DNA from: an uncultured Lacticaseibacillus sp.
GTDB lineage: Bacteria > Bacillota > Bacilli > Lactobacillales > Lactobacillaceae
Length of the DNA: 48,273 nucleotides
NCBI GenBank assembly: GCA_934370925.1
Contig: CAKRNG010000014.1
Span: 1-48,273 of the forward strand
Direction: 5' to 3'
The notes below the pieces were generated by a model. The model searched no databases, had not been told where the DNA came from, and saw only the letters and a program-made list of their open reading frames with translations. A program made the translations under genes and the position numbers. Positions 1-7,440 of this stretch are shown piece after piece. Numbering within the stretch: position 1 is the stretch's first letter; each line of letters starts with the position of its first letter.

Positions 1-48
1 GTACGGAAAAATTAGCGAAAACGGTGAGATGTGGTGCCTGTAGCCAAT

Positions 49-93
49 AATAGTGTCAGTTCCGGAGCGGTCTACTCCGGAACTGGCACTATT
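49..93. terminator. Strong hairpin upstream of proC, possible terminator
   Basis: A 19-bp stem (49-67 with 75-93, one G-T pair) closes a 7-base loop. No T-run follows on either side, so it may be a weak or bidirectional terminator of a gene to the left of the window. Apart from this and the proC promoter I see no gene in 1-338. Confidence 0.5.
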
Positions 94-189
94 CCGCGTC
101 GCACTTAGCCCCCAAACTGGAAATGGAAAACATTTGAAGCAGGGAAAAAACGATGAGGAAATGATAGACCAGTTCATCTTGATATTTAA

Positions 190-218
190 TTGACAGGTCG
201 AAATGAATTGGCTAGGCT
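190..218 (+). promoter_or_regulatory. Candidate sigma-A promoter of proC
   Basis: A perfect -35 box TTGACA (190-195) lies 17 bases before a weak -10 box TAGGCT (213-218). This would give a leader of roughly 110 bases before proC. The -10 box is poor, so the call is tentative. Confidence 0.4.
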
Positions 219-338
219 AGTTATTAGACAGTGAAGGGGTGCGTCTTGCCCCGAACATAAAAAACGGATATACCAATTTCACAATAAGCGTCACTTCACG
301 TGATGTTAGCGTGGTCAACGAACTGAGGAGGAACCCAC

Positions 339-1136
339 ATGCGAATCGGATTTATTGGTGTTGGTAACATGGCACGTGCGATTATTAATGGCTTATTGGC
401 AGCCAAGAAGGTTGAAGGAAAGGACCTTTACCTGCACAGCGGTCACATTGAAAACTACGGGGCATTTGCGGAATCAATCGGTGCGAACGTGATGAACGAC
501 AACGCATCGGTGATTGCAAGCAGTGATATTGTGGTGCTTGCCGTGAAGCCTAAGATTTATGCACGGGTGCTAGATGTGCTGGCGCCTGCACTGAGCGAGA
601 ATAACGTGGTCCTTGCCTCCATCGTCAGTGGTGTGAGTTTGGCTGATTTGGAAGAACACGTTCCTGCAGGACAGGCCGTGGTGCGTCTACTGCCCAACCT
701 GAACGTGGCAATTGGTGCCGGGATGACGGCTTACGCGGTGAATGATGCGGCGGAAGATTGTGCCCAGCCGATTCTTGACTTGTTCGGCGCAATCGGGCAG
801 ACCATGGAACTCGCCGAAGATGACTTTGCAACGTTCGTGGCGCTTGCGGGATCTGCACCTGCGTTCGCGTACCTCTTCATCGATGCGATGGCCCGTGCTG
901 GCGTGAAGCATGGCATCAGCAAAAAGGATGCGGTGCGTATTGCGGCCCAAACTGTTGCGGGAAGCGCACAGATGGTGCTTCAGGGAACAACGTCGCCTAA
1001 CGACCTGATTGACCAGGTGGCAAGTCCTGCCGGGTCGACCATCCGCGGGTACCTCACGATGGAAGATAAGGGCTTCAGTTCTGCCGTTGTGGCGGGACTG
1101 GACGCAACGATTGCACGGGAGAATGGCGAGGCCTAA
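339..1136 (+). CDS. proC: Pyrroline-5-carboxylate reductase
   Basis: A cytoplasmic enzyme that reduces 1-pyrroline-5-carboxylate to proline with NAD(P)H, the last step of proline synthesis. The protein has 265 residues, normal for the family. It opens with a Rossmann nucleotide-binding turn (residues 6-12, GVGNMA at 7-12). It carries the C-terminal dimerisation and active-site region with the ALAGSAPAF stretch near residue 167 and VASPAGSTIRGY near 228, both typical of P5CR. The ATG is preceded by GAGGAGG at 325-331 with good spacing. It appears monocistronic, because nagA downstream has its own regulated promoter. No proA or proB is next to it. Confidence 0.95.
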   Translation: MRIGFIGVGNMARAIINGLLAAKKVEGKDLYLHSGHIENYGAFAESIGANVMNDNASVIASSDIVVLAVKPKIYARVLDVLAPALSENNVVLASIVSGVSLADLEEHVPAGQAVVRLLPNLNVAIGAGMTAYAVNDAAEDCAQPILDLFGAIGQTMELAEDDFATFVALAGSAPAFAYLFIDAMARAGVKHGISKKDAVRIAAQTVAGSAQMVLQGTTSPNDLIDQVASPAGSTIRGYLTMEDKGFSSAVVAGLDATIARENGEA

Positions 1137-1149
1137 TTTTTTCTTGCGT

Positions 1150-1193
1150 AATTGGTCTAAACCAATTGAATTTTGGTCTATACCGGTATACAA
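1150..1193 (+). promoter_or_regulatory. nagA promoter with two NagR/dre-type operators
   Basis: Operator 1 (1150-1167) has 7-base inverted arms AATTGGT and ACCAATT around CTAA. Operator 2 (1173-1186) reads TTGGTCTATACCGG and contains the dre-like core GGTCTATACC. A promoter fits between and over them: TTGAAT at 1166-1171 and TACAAT at 1188-1193 with 16 bases between. Operator 1 thus overlaps the -35 box and operator 2 fills the spacer. GntR/HutC-family regulators of the NagR/YvoA/DasR type bind such sites, and a member is encoded two genes downstream. Repression released by a GlcNAc phosphate is inferred. Confidence 0.75.
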
Positions 1194-1280
1194 TGAGGGA
1201 AACCGGAAGACCGGTCGTTGTCTTCGCAGTAGCGAGTGGCGGAGAACGTGCTAAAGACGCAAAAATAAGGAGTGGACATT

Positions 1281-2426
1281 TTGACCGTGACTGTATTGAC
1301 GCACGCCGTGATTTACACGGGTAAGGAAAAGATTGACGAAGGGTACATTCGTTTCGACGATAAGATTCTGGCGGTTGGCCCCATGGCTGACTACCGCCCA
1401 GAACCAGGCGAAACCATTAAGAACCTGCGTGGCCAGATTGTCATTCCTGGCTTCATCGATGTTCACGCGCACGGGGGTTACGGCTTCGACGCAATGGACG
1501 GGGATGCCGACCAGATTGATAAGATGGCAACGGAAATGATGACGCACGAAGGGGTTACCACCCTGTTCGCCACCACCATGACTCAGTCCGTTGCGAATAT
1601 TGACCAGGCAATGCGCGGCGTTGGCGAAGCAGCTGACCGCAACCCAGTCATCAAGGGTGTGCATCTCGAAGGCCCATTCATCAACCAGGACTTCAAGGGT
1701 GCACAGCCTGAACAGTACATTCACGTGCCTGATGCAGAACTCGTGAAGAAGTGGAACGAACTTTCTGGTGGCCGTGTGAAGTTGATCACGTACGCACCCG
1801 AAAAGCCCGGTGCCCGTGAATTTGAAGACGCCCTGATTGCGATGGGTGTGACACCTTCTGCAGGTCACAGTAACGCAACTCGTGCCGACATGCTGGAAAG
1901 CAAGGCAACACACGTCACCCACCTTTACAACGCCCAGCGCGAATTCAAGCACCGCGAACCAGGGGTGACGGGTCACGCAATGCTCGAACCTCAGATTTAC
2001 GCTGAACTGATTGCGGACGGCTTCCACATCGTCCCAGACATGTTGCGTCTCGCCTTCAACATCAAGGGTGCAAACCGCATTGATTTGGTGACCGACTCAA
2101 TGCGCAGCAAGGGGATGCCAGAAGGTGAATCCGAACTCGGTGGCCAAAAGGTTTACGTGAAGGACAAGCAGGCGCGCCTGGAAGACGGCACGCTGGCAGG
2201 ATCCGTGCTGATGTTCAAGGACGCGTTCAAGAATGCGGTTCGTTACATGGGTGCAAGCGTTGCGGATGCCGTTCAGATGAGTTCCGTGAACCAGTCTGAG
2301 GAATTCCACCTCGACAGCAAGGGCACGCTTGAAGTGGGTAAGGACGCAGATATCAACGTTCTTGACCAGGCGCTCGATTTGCACGCAACTTACAGCTACG
2401 GCCAGTATCACGAAACATTAGACTAG
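1281..2426 (+). CDS. nagA: N-acetylglucosamine-6-phosphate deacetylase
   Basis: Removes the acetyl group from GlcNAc-6-phosphate, giving glucosamine-6-phosphate for glycolysis or cell-wall precursor synthesis. I choose the TTG at 1281, because AAGGAGT (1267-1273) sits 7 bases before it. A GTG at 1272 overlaps that ribosome site and is unlikely. The 381-residue amidohydrolase-fold protein shows HAHGG (His62 and His64), metal ligand Glu130 in HLEGPF, His196 in AGHSN, His214 in HLYNA and the catalytic Asp272 in LVTDS. The gene is followed after about 80 bases by its likely regulator and preceded by two operators. No nagB is adjacent. Confidence 0.95.
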   Translation: MTVTVLTHAVIYTGKEKIDEGYIRFDDKILAVGPMADYRPEPGETIKNLRGQIVIPGFIDVHAHGGYGFDAMDGDADQIDKMATEMMTHEGVTTLFATTMTQSVANIDQAMRGVGEAADRNPVIKGVHLEGPFINQDFKGAQPEQYIHVPDAELVKKWNELSGGRVKLITYAPEKPGAREFEDALIAMGVTPSAGHSNATRADMLESKATHVTHLYNAQREFKHREPGVTGHAMLEPQIYAELIADGFHIVPDMLRLAFNIKGANRIDLVTDSMRSKGMPEGESELGGQKVYVKDKQARLEDGTLAGSVLMFKDAFKNAVRYMGASVADAVQMSSVNQSEEFHLDSKGTLEVGKDADINVLDQALDLHATYSYGQYHETLD

Positions 2427-2505
2427 CCGAACGCGCCGGTGCTTTTGGTGCCGGTTGAACGATTACTGATTGAGAGATAGTCGCATTTGTACGGAGGCAT
2501 AATAC

Positions 2506-3207
2506 ATGGAGTCCCCAGTCTACATTCAGATTCATAACCAGATTAAGAAGGACATCGAGGCGGGTAAGTGGCGCGTCGGTGATCGTATTCCATCCGAACG
2601 GGAGCTTGCGGTCACTTTCTCTGTTTCCCGCATGACGCTCCGGCAGGCGGTGCAGACCCTGGTTGACGAAGGTATCCTTGAGCGCCGTGTGGGTGCCGGT
2701 ACGTATGTTGCCAGTCAGAAAGTTCAGGAAAAAATGTCAGGTGTCACGAGTTTTACCGACGTGATGCTTGCGCAGGGCAAACACCCCTCAAGCCGAACCA
2801 TCAGCTATCACATTGCGAATCCATCGCTCTCTGAAGTTGAAAAACTCAGCTTGAAGGACGGCGAACAGGTTTTACGGATGGAACGTATTCGTTTTGGCGA
2901 CGAGATTCCAATCTGTTTCGAAGTCGCTACGGTCCCTTATTCCCTTGTGCGCAACTTCAGCAAGGCTGAGGTTACCCGTAGTTTCTACCACACCCTGGCT
3001 AAAAAGGGTGGGTACGAAATCGGCGGTGCACGCCAAATGGTCAGTGCCACCCTCGCAAGCGAACGAACGGCGGAATACCTGGACGTCAAACGCGGCGATG
3101 CCATCTTGCGTCTACGCCAAGTGTCCTATTTGACGGATGGCAAGCCCTTCGAATACGTGCGAACCCAGTATGTGGGCAGCCGTTTCGAATTCTTCCTCGA
3201 TCGCTAG
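2506..3207 (+). CDS. nagR: GntR/HutC-family regulator, NagR (YvoA) type
   Basis: A transcription factor of 233 residues. It has an N-terminal winged helix-turn-helix (about residues 5-70, with RIPSERELA and SRMTLRQAVQ typical of GntR) and a C-terminal UTRA effector domain (about 90-230). Regulators of this type next to nagA usually repress amino-sugar genes and respond to GlcNAc or glucosamine phosphates. The inverted repeats in the nagA promoter are the likely targets. The ATG has CGGAGG at 2492-2497. It is probably cotranscribed with nagA. The effector is inferred, not visible in the sequence. Confidence 0.85.
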   Translation: MESPVYIQIHNQIKKDIEAGKWRVGDRIPSERELAVTFSVSRMTLRQAVQTLVDEGILERRVGAGTYVASQKVQEKMSGVTSFTDVMLAQGKHPSSRTISYHIANPSLSEVEKLSLKDGEQVLRMERIRFGDEIPICFEVATVPYSLVRNFSKAEVTRSFYHTLAKKGGYEIGGARQMVSATLASERTAEYLDVKRGDAILRLRQVSYLTDGKPFEYVRTQYVGSRFEFFLDR

Positions 3208-3227
3208 AAAATCTGGGGAGGATGGGG

Positions 3228-3386
3228 GTGCGCCATAAGTCCAAAGCACACGAACGTTACATCCAGTCGCGCGCCAGAAGACTACCCCCTAACATACAAA
3301 GCAGGCCTGGTAGAAATCCTAAGTTCGGGATTTCCACCAGGCCTGCTTTGTATACCGGGGCCAAACCGTCTTCTGGCGCAGCCTCC
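3228..3386. repeat. Family A intergenic hairpin repeat, copy 1 (full)
   Basis: About 160 bases with two nested stems. The outer stem is GCGCCAGAAGAC (3271-3282) with GTCTTCTGGCGC (3368-3379), perfect over 12 bp. The inner stem is 18 bp (3294-3311 with 3336-3353), continues after one mismatch with 7 more pairs (3313-3319 with 3328-3334) and closes on an 8-base loop. Related copies lie at 29325-29486 and 35846-35942. An open frame crosses it, but the mirror symmetry and paired substitutions between copies point to structure rather than coding. Confidence 0.85.
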
Positions 3387-3447
3387 GTTACTTCCCGGCG
3401 CGCGTTTGGTGAGAACGTGTGACGGTAATTTCGGATGATTAATAGAG

Positions 3448-3483
3448 CAGCGTCCCCATGTTGTGATTGGGGACGCTGTTTTG
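3448..3483 (+). terminator. Rho-independent terminator
   Basis: An 11-bp stem (3448-3458 with 3468-3478) around a 9-base loop is followed by TTTTGTTTT. It would end transcription from nagA-nagR and from repeat A1, ahead of the tagA promoter. Confidence 0.8.
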
Positions 3484-3653
3484 TTTTAAACAAGTGTTTC
3501 AAGTTTGGTGGTTTTGATAGCTTGACTGTTGTTTGTTCATGGCTAGATGTCATGATTTTAGACTCTTTAAAGTGAGCAGCTTTTGAACACATAGTAAACC
3601 AAAGCATGGGTAGTAGTAGAAAGCGAACTCCCCCAGGTAACCACCGTGCAAAT

Positions 3654-3682
3654 TTCACCTCCCTTCGCATTTTTGGTACAAT
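3654..3682 (+). promoter_or_regulatory. Promoter of tagA-like gene
   Basis: TTCACC (3654-3659), 17 bases, then TACAAT (3677-3682) preceded by an extended -10 TG at 3674-3675. The distance to the start codon is about 60 bases. I see nothing else between the terminator and this promoter. Confidence 0.6.
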
Positions 3683-3742
3683 AGGAAAGATTAGGTGGCA
3701 AGACACATCAAGAAAAGACGCAACGTGAAGCAAAGGTGAGCT

Positions 3743-4468
3743 ATGTTCGAACAGGTAAATGTATTGGGTGTGAACTTCGCCAAGCTCAATATGAACGAAA
3801 CGGTCGCGTGGATTAATGACCGCATAAAACAAAAACAGGGAACCTTCATTGTAACGGCGAATCCTGAAATCGTCATGTACGCACGCGACCATCCCGATTA
3901 CGCGGGACTCATCGGCCGTCATGCAGATTTAGTGACAGCTGATGGCATTGGCGTTATTAAGGGCGCTGCGATGCTAGGAACGCCGTTGCCTGAACGGGTG
4001 ACGGGCTATGATTTAATGCTACGGCTACTCCAAAATGCGAGTGAAGCGCACCACCGTGTTTACTTGCTCGGGGCTAAAGCCGACGTGAATGAACAAGCGG
4101 TTGCGCGGGTATTGCGTGATTATCCTGGCATTGAATTGGTGGGCGCCCGTGATGGCTATTTTGACCTGGAAGACTTAGCGGTTCGGCAGGCAGTGGCGGA
4201 TGCAAAGCCCGATTTGGTCTTTGCGGCGTTGGGTTTTCCCCGTCAGGAACAGTTCTTGGCGTCCCTGCAACCTGCATTACCCCAAGCCCTTTTGATGGGT
4301 GTTGGGGGGAGCTTCGACGTCCTGTCAGGGGCAGCAAAGCGTGCACCGGTGTGGATGCAAAATGCACACTTGGAATGGTTCTACCGGTTATTGAAAGAAC
4401 CTAGCCGCCTTGGTCGCATGATGGTGCTACCTAAATTCTTGGTGGAAGTGAAAAAATCCCAAAAATAA
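3743..4468 (+). CDS. tagA: WecG/TagA/CpsF-family glycosyltransferase (GT26)
   Basis: Likely transfers N-acetylmannosamine from UDP-ManNAc to undecaprenyl-PP-GlcNAc, the committed step of wall teichoic acid linkage-unit synthesis, at the inner face of the membrane. The 241-residue length fits the family. Typical stretches are TANPEIVMYA (about 38-47), the catalytic-Asp region VTADGIGVI (about 63-71), ERVTGYDL and the C-terminal GVGGSFDVLSGAAKRAPVWMQ. The ATG follows AAAGGTGAG. It stands alone with its own promoter, and no other teichoic acid genes are adjacent. An exopolysaccharide or other glycolipid role is possible, so the substrate is inferred. Confidence 0.85.
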   Translation: MFEQVNVLGVNFAKLNMNETVAWINDRIKQKQGTFIVTANPEIVMYARDHPDYAGLIGRHADLVTADGIGVIKGAAMLGTPLPERVTGYDLMLRLLQNASEAHHRVYLLGAKADVNEQAVARVLRDYPGIELVGARDGYFDLEDLAVRQAVADAKPDLVFAALGFPRQEQFLASLQPALPQALLMGVGGSFDVLSGAAKRAPVWMQNAHLEWFYRLLKEPSRLGRMMVLPKFLVEVKKSQK

Positions 4469-4642
4469 GCAAACTAAATAAGCGAAAGAATCTCGATTTT
4501 GCACGGATTCTGCAAAAAAATCGTAAAAATGGTTAACGGGCATTGAAAATAGTGCTACCGTTAAAAGCAACTTTTAGTGCTGCTTTGTTGCGCTAAATAA
4601 GTTTCGGGGCGGAATCTCGCTCCTAAAATTTTGGAGGACAAA

Positions 4643-6121
4643 ATGACAACGACGTATCCCGATGACAGCCTTGCACTGCACACGGATCTGTATGAACTGA
4701 ACATGATGTACACGTATTGGAAGAAAGGTATTTCTGAACGCAATGCAGTTTTTGAATGTTACTTCCGGCGCATTCCTTATGGTAACGGCTTTGCGGTCTT
4801 TGCGGGGCTCGAACGCGTTGTGGATTATCTCGAAACGTTGCGCTTCTCCACGACGGATATTGCGTACTTGCGTGAGACGCAGGATTGGGAGGAAGGCTTC
4901 ATTAACTACCTCGAGAACCTGAAGTTTACGTGCAGCGTTCGTTCTGCTGTGGAAGGTGACTTGGTCTTCAACGACGAACCCGTGATGCAAATTGAAGGGC
5001 CACTTGCGCAGTGTCAGCTGGTTGAAACGGCGGTTCTGAACATTATTAACTACCAGATTCTGATTGCCACTAAGGCTGCCCGGATTCGCGCGGCTGCAGG
5101 TGACGACCCGTTGATGGAATTCGGTACCCGGCGTGCCCAGGAAATGGATGCCGGAATTTGGGGAACACGTGCTGCCTATATTGGTGGGTTTGACTCCACC
5201 AGTAACGTCCGTGCCGCCAAAATCTTCGGGATTCCAGTCAGTGGGACGCACGCACACGCACTCATTCAGACGTACCGGAACGATTACGAGGGGATGAAGG
5301 CATACGCAGAAACGCACCGCGACTGTGTTTTCCTCGTTGATACGTACGACACGTTGCGTAGTGGGGTGCCAAGTGCCATTCGTGTGGCGCAAGAAATGGG
5401 CGACAAAATCAACTTCCAGGGTGTGCGGATTGATAGTGGGGACATGGCCTACATTAGTAAGCGCGTCCGGCAGCAGCTTGATGACGCTGGTTTTGACCAG
5501 GCGAAGATTTACGCTTCTAATGACCTCGATGAAAAGACCATTCAGAACCTGAAGATGCAAGGGGCAAAGATTGACGTTTGGGGCGTGGGGACGAAGGTCA
5601 TTACGGCCTTCGATCAGCCTGCACTCGGCGCCGTTTACAAGCTCGTTTCCATCGAGAACAAAGATGGTGAGATGTCAGATACCATCAAGCTGTCCAGTAA
5701 TGCAGAAAAGGTCTCTACCCCAGGCAAAAAGCAGGTTTGGCGCATTACGTCGAACCACTTGGGTAAGTCTGAAGGGGACTACATCGCGTTGATGGATGAA
5801 AAGCCAACGGAAGAATCTGAACTTTATATGTTCCACCCACAGTACACGTACATCAACAAGACACTGACAGACTTTACCGCCCGTCCGGTACTCAAAAGTA
5901 TCTTTGACAAGGGGACGTTGGTGTACAAGATGCCAGAATTGCGTGATATTCGGGCGTTCGCGGCCGGTAACCTGGATTCACTTTGGGATGAGTACAAGCG
6001 CGTCTTGAACCCTCAGAACTACCCAGTGGACTTGTCCCAGCGTCTGTACGACCACAAGATGAACTACATCAAGAAGGTTCGCGAAGATGTCGCCCGCAAC
6101 ATTGCGGATGCGGGTAAGTAG
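4643..6121 (+). CDS. pncB: Nicotinate phosphoribosyltransferase
   Basis: Joins nicotinate to PRPP with ATP hydrolysis, giving nicotinate mononucleotide, the entry to NAD by the Preiss-Handler salvage route. I use the ATG at 4643, because GGAGG at 4633-4637 precedes it. An upstream TTG at 4631 overlaps the ribosome site. The protein has 492 residues. Family stretches include DLYELNMMYTYW at the N-terminus, GTRRAQEMDAG, the SGTHAHALIQ segment with the conserved His, VDTYDT and VRIDSGD. nadE follows 100 bases later, so the pair forms a NAD salvage unit. No promoter is convincing in the 174-base spacer upstream. Confidence 0.95.
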   Translation: MTTTYPDDSLALHTDLYELNMMYTYWKKGISERNAVFECYFRRIPYGNGFAVFAGLERVVDYLETLRFSTTDIAYLRETQDWEEGFINYLENLKFTCSVRSAVEGDLVFNDEPVMQIEGPLAQCQLVETAVLNIINYQILIATKAARIRAAAGDDPLMEFGTRRAQEMDAGIWGTRAAYIGGFDSTSNVRAAKIFGIPVSGTHAHALIQTYRNDYEGMKAYAETHRDCVFLVDTYDTLRSGVPSAIRVAQEMGDKINFQGVRIDSGDMAYISKRVRQQLDDAGFDQAKIYASNDLDEKTIQNLKMQGAKIDVWGVGTKVITAFDQPALGAVYKLVSIENKDGEMSDTIKLSSNAEKVSTPGKKQVWRITSNHLGKSEGDYIALMDEKPTEESELYMFHPQYTYINKTLTDFTARPVLKSIFDKGTLVYKMPELRDIRAFAAGNLDSLWDEYKRVLNPQNYPVDLSQRLYDHKMNYIKKVREDVARNIADAGK

Positions 6122-6220
6122 CGTTTGTTTGTCAGGTAACCTCCCATTTTTCCTAGACGATTCTGGTTGCGAGTGGGAAAGTAAACTGAGTAAATCTATT
6201 GAATTGAGGCTTTCAGCAAT

Positions 6221-7048
6221 ATGCGTCCATTACAAAAAGAAATTATTGAAGCACTCCACGCGGTGCCAACCATTGACCCCGAACAGGAAATTCGTCGGCG
6301 CGTTGACTTTTTGAAGGACTACTTGAAAAAGTACCCCTTCTTGACCACTTACGTACTGGGGATTTCTGGCGGACAGGATTCCACCCTGGCTGGTGCGCTG
6401 GCTGAGAAGGCAGTCACCGAATTACGGGCAGAAACGGGGAATCAGGACTACAAGTTCATTGCGGTTCGGCTACCATACGGCGAACAAGCAGATGAAGATG
6501 ACGCAATGGCTTCCATCGCCTTCATGCAGGCAGATACGACCATGCGCGTGAACATCAAGGCAAGTGTTGATGCCATGGTTGCAGCCGTGGACGCCAATGA
6601 CTTGACGATGTCTGACTTCAACAAGGGGAATGCAAAGGCGCGGACACGCATGATTGCGCAGTACGCAATTGCGGGTCAGACGCACGGTGCGGTGATTGGT
6701 ACGGATCACGCGGCTGAAGCAATTACGGGATTCTACACCAAGTTCGGAGATGGGGGTGCCGATTTGACGCCACTCACAGGTCTGAACAAGGGCCAGGGCG
6801 CGGCGATGTTGAAGGCACTTGGCGCACCCGCAAAGTTGTACGAAAAGGCCCCAACTGCTGACTTGGAAGAAGACCGTCCTGCCCTGGCTGATGAAGTGGC
6901 TTTGGGTGTAACTTACGCGGACCTTGACGCTTACTTAAGCGGTCAAGATGTTGCAGAAGACGCCGCCGTGAAGATTGAGAACTGGTACACGAAGACCGAA
7001 CACAAGCGCCACCTGCCCGTGACACTCTTCGACACATTCTGGCGGTAG
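6221..7048 (+). CDS. nadE: Ammonia-dependent NAD synthetase
   Basis: Converts nicotinate adenine dinucleotide to NAD with ATP and ammonia, the last step of NAD synthesis. The 275-residue protein has no glutaminase domain, so ammonia is the nitrogen donor. The N-type ATP pyrophosphatase P-loop SGGQDST is at residues 49-55. RLPYGEQ, the [20 protein letters not shown] segment and [11 protein letters not shown] are all characteristic. The start at 6221 has TTGAGGC at 6204-6210. It lies downstream of pncB in the same direction and is probably cotranscribed with it. Confidence 0.95.
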   Translation: MRPLQKEIIEALHAVPTIDPEQEIRRRVDFLKDYLKKYPFLTTYVLGISGGQDSTLAGALAEKAVTELRAETGNQDYKFIAVRLPYGEQADEDDAMASIAFMQADTTMRVNIKASVDAMVAAVDANDLTMSDFNKGNAKARTRMIAQYAIAGQTHGAVIGTDHAAEAITGFYTKFGDGGADLTPLTGLNKGQGAAMLKALGAPAKLYEKAPTADLEEDRPALADEVALGVTYADLDAYLSGQDVAEDAAVKIENWYTKTEHKRHLPVTLFDTFWR

Positions 7049-7198
7049 ACGTTCAAACTTGTGCGTCGAGCTTGCGCCCAACGCACGCTATCCACATCGT
7101 TAGGGCGCACCCCCGGGAACCGTGTCCCACCACTGGAGACACGCCAAAACTGGAGCTGAACGCTTCCCCGCATCGGCCGGCCCATCCCACTTCAAACC
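7049..7198. other. GC-rich spacer with an imperfect hairpin after nadE
   Basis: TGCGCCC (7073-7079) plus AACG (7080-7083) pairs with CGTT (7098-7101) and GGGCGCA (7103-7109) across one bulge. No T-run follows, so it is not a classical terminator. The rest is GC-rich with short inverted stretches and no gene. It may be a decayed intergenic repeat. Confidence 0.35.
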
Positions 7199-7224
7199 TG
7201 TACAAAACCTTTACAAAGCAACCG

Positions 7225-7253
7225 TTGAGAATAACTGGTGGCTAATGTACAAT
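7225..7253 (+). promoter_or_regulatory. Promoter of the riboswitch-ATPase unit
   Basis: TTGAGA (7225-7230), exactly 17 bases, then TACAAT (7248-7253). Transcription would begin near 7260, at the first base of the riboswitch aptamer. Two TTTACA-like hexamers 11 bases apart (TGTACA at 7199 and TTTACA at 7210) lie just upstream. Confidence 0.75.
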
Positions 7254-7260
7254 TAAAGAT

Positions 7261-7384
7261 GTAGATAAGGGAGTAACCGGCAGCTTAGCTGTGGCGGCAT
7301 CATCAACTAGGACAATATTCTGGTGTCGCATTAAACTGGTGAGACTTATGGACTAAGCAATTGGTCTGTAGGTCTCTTTTTTTA
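7261..7384 (+). ncRNA. yybP-ykoY (manganese) riboswitch with terminator
   Basis: The aptamer covers about 7261-7345. It shows the family landmarks AAGGGAGTAAC near the 5' end, GGCATCATCAAC in the middle, and TTAAACTGGTGAGAC at the 3' side. An expression-platform hairpin follows: GAGAC at 7341-7345 pairs with GTCTC at 7372-7376 (with inner pairs) and runs into 8 T. The known class binds Mn2+ and turns on efflux genes by preventing termination. The gene downstream is a cation-pumping P-type ATPase, as in Lactococcus yoaB and pneumococcal homologs. Recognition is from motif memory, not a covariance search. Confidence 0.85.
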
Positions 7385-7440
7385 TCTAGGCGACAGAGAT
7401 AAAACCAACCACGCAATCATTCAATTGAGGAGGAATTACG

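Noticed and set aside
687..1193. Long minus-strand frames opposite proC and nagA
   Set aside because: They have Cys/Arg/His-rich composition typical of antisense frames of well-supported genes and no ribosome sites.
3222..3422. Open frame of 66 codons across family A copy 1
   Set aside because: It tracks the repeat, consists of two nested inverted repeats, and its copy-3 equivalent changes frame content after the missing hairpin. The similarity of translated copies follows from DNA similarity.
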